DNA of 64,000 bases, taken from contig JAZOLO010000009.1 in NCBI GenBank assembly GCA_045653035.1, forward strand, positions 1-64,000, read 5' to 3'. A program made the position numbers and the translations under genes. The notes under the pieces were generated by a model. That model was given only the letters and a program-made list of their open reading frames with translations. It did not search any database and was not told the origin of the DNA. This DNA is from RGIG6353 sp045653035. Lineage in GTDB: Bacteria; Bacillota; Clostridia; Oscillospirales; SIG627. Of this stretch, positions 59,678-64,000 are shown in pieces. The first letter of the stretch is position 1. The number at the start of each line of letters is the position of its first letter.

Positions 59678-60177
59678 AGAAATTAAACGAACTTTTTACA
59701 AGCAAGAATACTACAATAATTTTCATACTTATATTCCTCTTAGGACTTCTTCTGGTGCTTCTTCCTTCAAATGAAAAAGAGAAAAATACGACTATTGAGA
59801 ACACCTTGCGCTTTGATGAAGAAGAATACGAAAAAAATCTTGAAAAAAGGCTTAGGGAAATTGTAGAGGAAATAGACGGCGTAGGTGATGTGAGAGTCAT
59901 GATAACGCTAGAGGGGTCGGCTACCTATTCTTACGCTACCGACGTAACTCATGATGTAAGCGAAAAGGGAAATAGCAAGAAGGAAAGCACCGTTGTACTC
60001 TCGACAGGCACGTCAAGTACAAAAGAAGCTGTAATAAGCGGATATACTCTGCCTAAGGTAAAGGGTGCGGCAGTAGTATGCTCAAAGGAGCTTTCTGCTA
60101 CCCTTAAGGGCAAGGTGTTAGAGGTTGTGTCTGCAGCCCTTGGAATTTCAAGTGCAAAAATCAGCGTTACAAATTAG
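59674..60177 (+). CDS. spoIIIAG: Stage III sporulation protein AG
   Basis: Forms the large intermembrane ring of the SpoIIIA-SpoIIQ channel. From the ATG at 59674 (ATGA overlap with spoIIIAF) it has 167 residues. One N-terminal helix (about 16-36, IIFILIFLLGLLLVLLP) precedes the ring-building-motif domain, with LREIVEEIDGVGDVRVMITLEG and VKGAAVVCSKE. A longer frame to 59656 lies inside spoIIIAF and was not chosen. Confidence 0.93.
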   Translation: MKKLNELFTSKNTTIIFILIFLLGLLLVLLPSNEKEKNTTIENTLRFDEEEYEKNLEKRLREIVEEIDGVGDVRVMITLEGSATYSYATDVTHDVSEKGNSKKESTVVLSTGTSSTKEAVISGYTLPKVKGAAVVCSKELSATLKGKVLEVVSAALGISSAKISVTN

Positions 60178-60202
60178 AATTAAATATAATCGGAGGTATC
60201 CC

Positions 60203-60943
60203 ATGAACAAACTTGAAAAAATGAAAAGTGAAAGAGTAAACGAAGTGGAAAAGGTAGAATCCCTTGACACCGAGGGGACGGAAGAGGTAAAGGAAGAAAA
60301 GAAATTTTTCTCACTCTTTACCTTCTGGAAAAAGCTCAAAAAAGCAGAAAATGAAGAGGACGGAATAGTAGAGATTGTAGAAAAAGAAGAAAAGCGAGGC
60401 TTCTTAAAATATTTCAATGCTCGCACAGCAGTTCTTTGTGCATCACTCCTCATTATTGCCGTAGCAGGATATCTTAACGTGCATTTTGCCACACTTCCAA
60501 CAGACCTTGAGAAAATCGATGAAAATGGCATTTCTATGGATGCACTCAGCCCTGAAAACACAGGGGAAGTAAACGCCCTTACCGAAACAGAGGATTATTT
60601 CGCACTTTCTGTAATAAACCGCGAAAGAGTGAGAGACGAGGCCTTTGAAATGCTTCAGGACCTCACCACTTCAGATGCGGTAGATGCAGTTGCAAAGGCA
60701 GATGCATACAGTGAAATGACAAGAATGGCAAATGAGATTACAAGCGAAGCAAATATTGAAAGCCTTGTTAAGGCAAAGGGCTTCAATAACTGCGTTGCCG
60801 TTGTAAGCGGTGAGGACGTAAACGTTGTGGTTGAAAGCAGTGGTCTAACTATAAATCAGGTAGCACAAATCAAAGAGATAGTATATCTTGAATGCGGAGT
60901 CCACCCCGACAATATCAAAATAATTGAAAAAGCAGGCGTTTAA
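60203..60943 (+). CDS. spoIIIAH: Stage III sporulation protein AH
   Basis: Mother-cell partner of SpoIIQ in the intercellular channel. From the ATG at 60203 (CGGAGG upstream) it has 246 residues. A long, highly charged cytoplasmic N-terminus (about 1-70, Glu/Lys-rich) is longer than in B. subtilis SpoIIIAH (about 218 residues in total). A membrane helix (about 78-96) and an EscJ/YscJ-like ring domain (about 165-246; AKGFNNCVAVVSGEDVNVVV) follow. It ends the operon; a tRNA gene begins 52 bp later. Confidence 0.93.
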   Translation: MNKLEKMKSERVNEVEKVESLDTEGTEEVKEEKKFFSLFTFWKKLKKAENEEDGIVEIVEKEEKRGFLKYFNARTAVLCASLLIIAVAGYLNVHFATLPTDLEKIDENGISMDALSPENTGEVNALTETEDYFALSVINRERVRDEAFEMLQDLTTSDAVDAVAKADAYSEMTRMANEITSEANIESLVKAKGFNNCVAVVSGEDVNVVVESSGLTINQVAQIKEIVYLECGVHPDNIKIIEKAGV

Positions 60944-60995
60944 GCCTTGACAAAATATTAAAAAACAGTTAAAATATTAAGCGTTAATAACGCTT

Positions 60996-61070
60996 GCCTG
61001 TATAGTTAAATGGATATAACAAGCCCCTCCTAAGGGCTAGTTGTGGGTTCGATTCCCGCTGCGGGTACCA
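60996..61070 (+). tRNA. tRNA-Arg (anticodon CCT)
   Basis: The anticodon arm AGCCC-CTCCTAA-GGGCT gives anticodon CCT (reads AGG). The T arm is GTGGG-TTCGATT-CCCGC, the acceptor arms GCCTGTA and TGCGGGT pair with three G-U wobbles, and CCA is encoded. The weak acceptor stem is unusual but acceptable. Confidence 0.9.
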
Positions 61071-61107
61071 ACCAAAAGCACAGATGCAAAGCATCTGTGC
61101 TTTTGGT
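61071..61107 (+). terminator. Hairpin terminator of tRNA-Arg
   Basis: ACCAAAAGCACAGATGC pairs perfectly with GCATCTGTGCTTTTGGT across AAA, starting right at the tRNA 3' end. The final U-tract is within the stem and the following GTATAAG is not T-rich. Confidence 0.7.
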
Positions 61108-61170
61108 TGTATAAGATTGATAGAACGGGAATCGAACCTGAGAGGGAGACTGTTATTAAGAAAACAGTCA

Positions 61171-61200
61171 GAAAGAGAGGTGGCTTATCACCTCTCTTTC
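61171..61200 (-). terminator. Terminator overlapping the stop of the MBL hydrolase
   Basis: GAAAGAGAGGTG pairs with CACCTCTCTTTC across GCTTAT. On the minus strand its first arm encodes the last codons and stop of the hydrolase gene. No long U-tract follows. Confidence 0.6.
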
Positions 61201-61802
61201 ATTTTTTCATCACCTATTGTAGTTTTTTCTCCGTGTCCCGGATAAACAGTAAGGCATTCGTTTAAGAAAAATAGTCTTTCAAGAGACAGGAAAAGGTCGC
61301 TCATATTACCTCCGTAAAGGTCGCATCTTCCGTATCCTCCACGGAAAAGAGTATCACCGCTGAACAATGCATTTTCGCCAACAAGAACACAGGAGCCTTT
61401 AGTGTGTCCCGGAGTGTGCATTACGCGAAGCTTTTCTTTGCCGAATTCTATTATACTTCCGTCTTTTAAAAGAATGTCGGCAGAGGTAATTATAACATCA
61501 TCGAAAGTCAGATATTTTGATGCGTTTTTTTCAGGAGACACGAGAAGCTCTGCATCTGCCTCATGGATACATAACGGAACGTTATAAAGCTTACGAAGAA
61601 GGTCTGCCGCACCGATATGATCAAAGTGTCCGTGAGTCAAAACAACCGAAACGGGGGAAAGCTTCCTTTCGGAAATTATATTTGTTATTCTTGACGGTGA
61701 AGAAGCAGGGTCAACAATTATGCATTTTTTACCGTCTTTTTCAGATACTATATAACAGTTAGTGTCGAATGGTGGAAGTACCAGAGTTATTACGCTTAAC
61801 AT
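61188..61802 (-). CDS. MBL-fold metallo-hydrolase (glyoxalase II-like)
   Basis: A 204-residue zinc hydrolase of the metallo-beta-lactamase fold. The metal motif LTHGHFDHIGA (HxHxDH, about 55-63), the later His in MHTPGHTKGS (about 134), the Asp in LFSGDTLF and the final His in VYPGHGEKT are all in place. Family members of this size hydrolyse hydroxyacyl thioesters or have unknown substrates. GAGGTG precedes the ATG, and a perfect promoter drives it. It diverges from pfkA, and a role in methylglyoxal handling beside glycolysis is only a suggestion. Confidence 0.92.
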   Translation of the reverse strand: MLSVITLVLPPFDTNCYIVSEKDGKKCIIVDPASSPSRITNIISERKLSPVSVVLTHGHFDHIGAADLLRKLYNVPLCIHEADAELLVSPEKNASKYLTFDDVIITSADILLKDGSIIEFGKEKLRVMHTPGHTKGSCVLVGENALFSGDTLFRGGYGRCDLYGGNMSDLFLSLERLFFLNECLTVYPGHGEKTTIGDEKMKER

Positions 61803-61819
61803 ATTTTCACCTCAAAAAA

Positions 61820-61848
61820 ATTATAACATATTGTGATTTTTTTGTCAA
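61820..61848 (-). promoter_or_regulatory. Consensus sigma-A promoter of the MBL hydrolase
   Basis: Minus strand TTGACA (61843-61848), 17-bp spacer, TATAAT (61820-61825); all twelve box positions match. Confidence 0.87.
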
Positions 61849-61873
61849 ACAGTTAAAATATAACTCTTCAATA

Positions 61874-61902
61874 TTGACATATTTTGAAAAAAGGTGTACC
61901 AT
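61874..61902 (+). promoter_or_regulatory. Sigma-A promoter of pfkA
   Basis: TTGACA (61874-61879), 17-bp spacer, TACCAT (61897-61902), 34 bp before the start; divergent from the MBL promoter. Confidence 0.62.
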
Positions 61903-61936
61903 AATAAAAATAGTTTTAGTGTTATTTGGAGGAGTC

Positions 61937-63007
61937 ATGGCAGAAAAAGTTTTTAAACGTATAGGTATTCTTACATCGGGTGGTGATGCTCCTGGTATGA
62001 ATCCATGCTACAGAGCGATAACAAGAGCAATTCTGGCAAACGGTACCGAGGCTATGGGTATCAGACGCGGTTATAAGGGACTTATAGATAACGATATGAA
62101 GCTCTTAAACGATAGAGATGTATCGAATATTATAAATATCGGAGGCACGGCTCTGTATTCTGACCGTTGTCTTGAGTTCAAGACAGAAGAGGGTATGCAA
62201 AGGGCTGTGAAGACTTGTATTGATAACAAGATTGACGGTATCGTTGTTATCGGAGGCGATGGAACGTTTAGAGGTGCACGTGACCTTACAGCAAGAGGAA
62301 TTCCTTGTATAGGCGTTCCGGGCACTATAGATAACGACATTGCAAGTACAGATTATACTATTGGTTTTGACACTGCTCTAAATACTGTAGTACAGATGGT
62401 AGACAGACTCAGAGACACCTGCGAGTCTCATGCACGTTGCGACGTTGTTGAGGTAATGGGCAACGGCTCGGGATATCTTGCACTTTATGCAGGTATTGCA
62501 GTTGGTGCTACTGCAGTAATTACGAAGGAAATAGCCTTCGACGAAGATGCTCTTGTAAATAAGATGCTCGAGTCAAAGCTTAACCAAAAACGTAACTTTA
62601 TTATTGTTGTTTCTGAAAACATGGGCAAGAATTTCTCTGAAAGTCTTGCGGAAATCATACAACAAAGAACGGGAATTGAGACTAAGCACGCAAGACTTTC
62701 TCACGTACAGAGAGGTGGATCTCCTACACACAAAGACCGTATGATTGCAGCACTTATGGCATTCAAGGCGGTAGAGCTTATTTACGAAGGAAAATCAAAC
62801 CTTGTTATTTGTGAACGTGACGGTCAAATTGATTCACTTGACATCAACTTCGCTCTTGATTTTGATAAGTTCTATAAAGGTAAGTTCACCGAAGAGGAAA
62901 TAGCAAAGCTTGACCCGAAAGACAGAATTAAGATGGAAGAAATGGCAAAGAGGAAGAGAGAGCATTTCCTCGAAGTATACCATATAAATGATATAATATC
63001 CAACTAA
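61937..63007 (+). CDS. pfkA: ATP-dependent 6-phosphofructokinase
   Basis: Commits fructose 6-phosphate to glycolysis. From the ATG at 61937 (GGAGGAG upstream) it has 356 residues; the longer frame to 61769 runs through both promoters and was rejected. The ATP site reads GILTSGGDAPGMN and VIGGDGTFRGA; GGDG, not GGDD, points to ATP instead of pyrophosphate as donor. The catalytic Asp is in PGTIDNDIASTDYTIGFDTA, and EVMGNGSGYLAL binds substrate. It is longer than B. subtilis PfkA (319) through C-terminal charged helices (KRKREHFLEVYHI). Confidence 0.95.
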   Translation: MAEKVFKRIGILTSGGDAPGMNPCYRAITRAILANGTEAMGIRRGYKGLIDNDMKLLNDRDVSNIINIGGTALYSDRCLEFKTEEGMQRAVKTCIDNKIDGIVVIGGDGTFRGARDLTARGIPCIGVPGTIDNDIASTDYTIGFDTALNTVVQMVDRLRDTCESHARCDVVEVMGNGSGYLALYAGIAVGATAVITKEIAFDEDALVNKMLESKLNQKRNFIIVVSENMGKNFSESLAEIIQQRTGIETKHARLSHVQRGGSPTHKDRMIAALMAFKAVELIYEGKSNLVICERDGQIDSLDINFALDFDKFYKGKFTEEEIAKLDPKDRIKMEEMAKRKREHFLEVYHINDIISN

Positions 63008-63040
63008 AATAAAAGGGGCTGAAAAGCCCCTTTTATTTTA
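63006..63040. terminator. Bidirectional terminator after pfkA
   Basis: AAAATAAAAGGGGCT pairs with AGCCCCTTTTATTTT across GAAA; it lies between pfkA and the converging membrane-protein gene and overlaps the latter's stop. Confidence 0.93.
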
Positions 63041-63551
63041 AGAATTTTAACTTTTTTCTATAGATATGAACGTATAACCATATAAGCTTTGTTATAAGAA
63101 CATCATAGAGAAAGAATGTGAAATTTGAAATAATAACAAGAATAATGACGGTAAACGTAGAAATTTTTTCTATCATAAAAAGCTTTAACGTAAGAAGTAC
63201 AATAATAGAGAGAACAGCGTTGAAAACCAAAAACTTAAAAATCGTTCCAAATGGCTCTTTTATTTTTTCTATGTGAGGCTTAATAAATGAGTACCAGCCA
63301 CAGAAAGCAATGTATAGCACAGCTGCAATTTTTGACGGTATCATAATAAGGCAAAGTACAGTAGAGGAAGTGTATACCGCAACTGCAAAAGAAGTGCCGA
63401 ATTCAACAAGAATAAAAGTTACGATAAGTCCGCAAATTGCAGATGCCGTGTAATCAAACACGTCGATAATTCCCGCTATAAAAAGCAGTATAACTATAAG
63501 TGCAATTGCTATACCCGAAAAGGCCGTGGCAGTTGTTTTTCTTTTTCTCAT
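63033..63551 (-). CDS. Membrane protein of unknown function beside a J-domain protein
   Basis: A 172-residue protein with a basic start (MRKRKTT) and about five hydrophobic helices (about 10-30, 35-55, 60-85, 103-125 and 130-155), ending in a very basic tail (HIYRKKLKFLK). No family-specific motif was recognised. It starts one base after the stop of the J-domain gene, so the two are co-transcribed and probably translationally coupled. Similar small membrane proteins accompany this kind of DnaJ-like gene in Clostridia, but the function is not established. Confidence 0.75.
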   Translation of the reverse strand: MRKRKTTATAFSGIAIALIVILLFIAGIIDVFDYTASAICGLIVTFILVEFGTSFAVAVYTSSTVLCLIMIPSKIAAVLYIAFCGWYSFIKPHIEKIKEPFGTIFKFLVFNAVLSIIVLLTLKLFMIEKISTFTVIILVIISNFTFFLYDVLITKLIWLYVHIYRKKLKFLK

Positions 63552-63552
63552 A

Positions 63553-64000
63553 TTAACAACACCTTATAAGGTCGCCGCCCATACATTCACAGCAGCAATC
63601 CGCACAGATAAGTCCTGTACACATATCACAGGATGAGCATTCTCCGCCTGTACGTGTGGTGTTGAATCCGCCATATACGTTCTGTGCATTTTGAAGCTGA
63701 CTGAAAACTGTTTGATATTCTGTGTTTGATGGATCCATCATACAAGCTCGCTGAAGATAGGAATAAGCTTGAGTATAGTACTGCCTTTTCATGGCTATAC
63801 ATCCCTTAAGATAGTTCCATTCAGCGTTTCGAGAAGCTTGAGGAGCTGTGTTCAGAATATTGTCTGCCTCGAAATATTTGCCGTTCATAATGTACTGACG
63901 CACCTGTGAAAAGCTTGTAGATGAAGTGTTTGACGAAGAGTACCTGCCACTGTATCCGCTTTTTCTGTCGTTTACTATTTTGTCGTATGCTTCGTTAACC
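63553..64000 (-). CDS. J-domain (DnaJ-like) protein with a Cys-rich tail, 5' end outside the window
   Basis: The reading frame is open to the window end at 64000, so the N-terminus is missing. The first visible residues, VNEAYDKIVNDRK, match the last helix of a J-domain, which stimulates Hsp70 (DnaK). A Ser-rich linker, a TPR-like pair of helices (GKYFEADNILNTAPQASRNAEW and AYSYLQRACMMDPSNTEYQ) and a C-terminal Cys cluster (CSSCDMCTGLICADCCCECMGGD) follow. This architecture is typical of a clostridial J-domain protein without the canonical zinc-finger domain of DnaJ. The first Met inside the frame, GTG at 63903, is not the real start. Confidence 0.85.
   Translation of the reverse strand, partial: VNEAYDKIVNDRKSGYSGRYSSSNTSSTSFSQVRQYIMNGKYFEADNILNTAPQASRNAEWNYLKGCIAMKRQYYTQAYSYLQRACMMDPSNTEYQTVFSQLQNAQNVYGGFNTTRTGGECSSCDMCTGLICADCCCECMGGDLIRCC

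Overview
The window reads as a chromosomal stretch of a low-GC, anaerobic, endospore-forming member of the Clostridia, probably an uncultured gut-type lineage. The evidence is a complete eight-gene spoIIIA operon, spoIVA, the spoIIGA-sigE pair, a SpoIID-type protein, CotF-like coat proteins and a GerA-type germination protein, together with a type III glutamine synthetase, S-layer homology (SLH) surface proteins, GAGG-type ribosome binding sites and near-consensus sigma-A promoters. No ribosomal RNA, CRISPR array or intact insertion sequence is visible. Species cannot be named from the sequence.

Layout. 1-8.8 kb (minus strand): a ftsE-ftsX-M23 peptidase-S41 peptidase-greA cell-division and envelope cluster, an rsmE-membrane protein-PucR-type regulator operon, then a P-loop protein and prmA. 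8.8-12.3 kb: a prophage remnant with terminase small and large subunits and a large serine recombinase but no structural genes, followed by a small-hairpin repeat array. 12.4-15.9 kb: pgi and glnN. 15.9-25.7 kb: two giant (about 1,525-residue) secreted paralogues with internal SLH domains, flanking acpP. 25.8-27.4 kb: tRNA-Ser, a second hairpin array and a third SLH protein. 27.4-30.1 kb: a SpoVB-type flippase, a 5'-truncated sigG and yajC. 30.1-33.8 kb: two DMT transporters around a kdgK-eda pair. 33.9-41.6 kb: a ferritin-like protein, rlmD, two coat proteins, an acetyltransferase, comEC and a gerA-type gene. 41.6-44.7 kb: a Crp/Fnr regulator with a three-gene ABC importer. 44.7-54.1 kb: spoIVA, nrdR with three envelope proteins, and the spoIIGA-sigE-ylmC-dgt-NUDIX cluster. 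54.1-61 kb: a MutT-like protein, dinB and spoIIIAA-AH. 61-64 kb: tRNA-Arg, an MBL hydrolase, pfkA, a membrane protein and a J-domain protein cut by the window end.

How it fits together. SpoIIGA would process pro-sigma-E; candidate sigma-E promoters lie before spoIIIAA and spoIVA, so the regulator and two of its expected targets are within 10 kb. kdgK and eda make the last two steps of uronate/pectin breakdown and feed pgi/pfkA-level glycolysis; the SLH giants may process polysaccharide at the cell surface. The observations most worth checking are an N-terminal domain in one SLH giant that looks like a calcineurin-type phosphoesterase with every metal ligand replaced, a sigG lacking all of region 2, an in-frame stop in greA, a terminator-like hairpin that encloses the ribosome binding site and start codon of the gerA-type gene, a ComEC with no metal motif in its last domain, an unassigned ferritin-like protein, and the stripped prophage.
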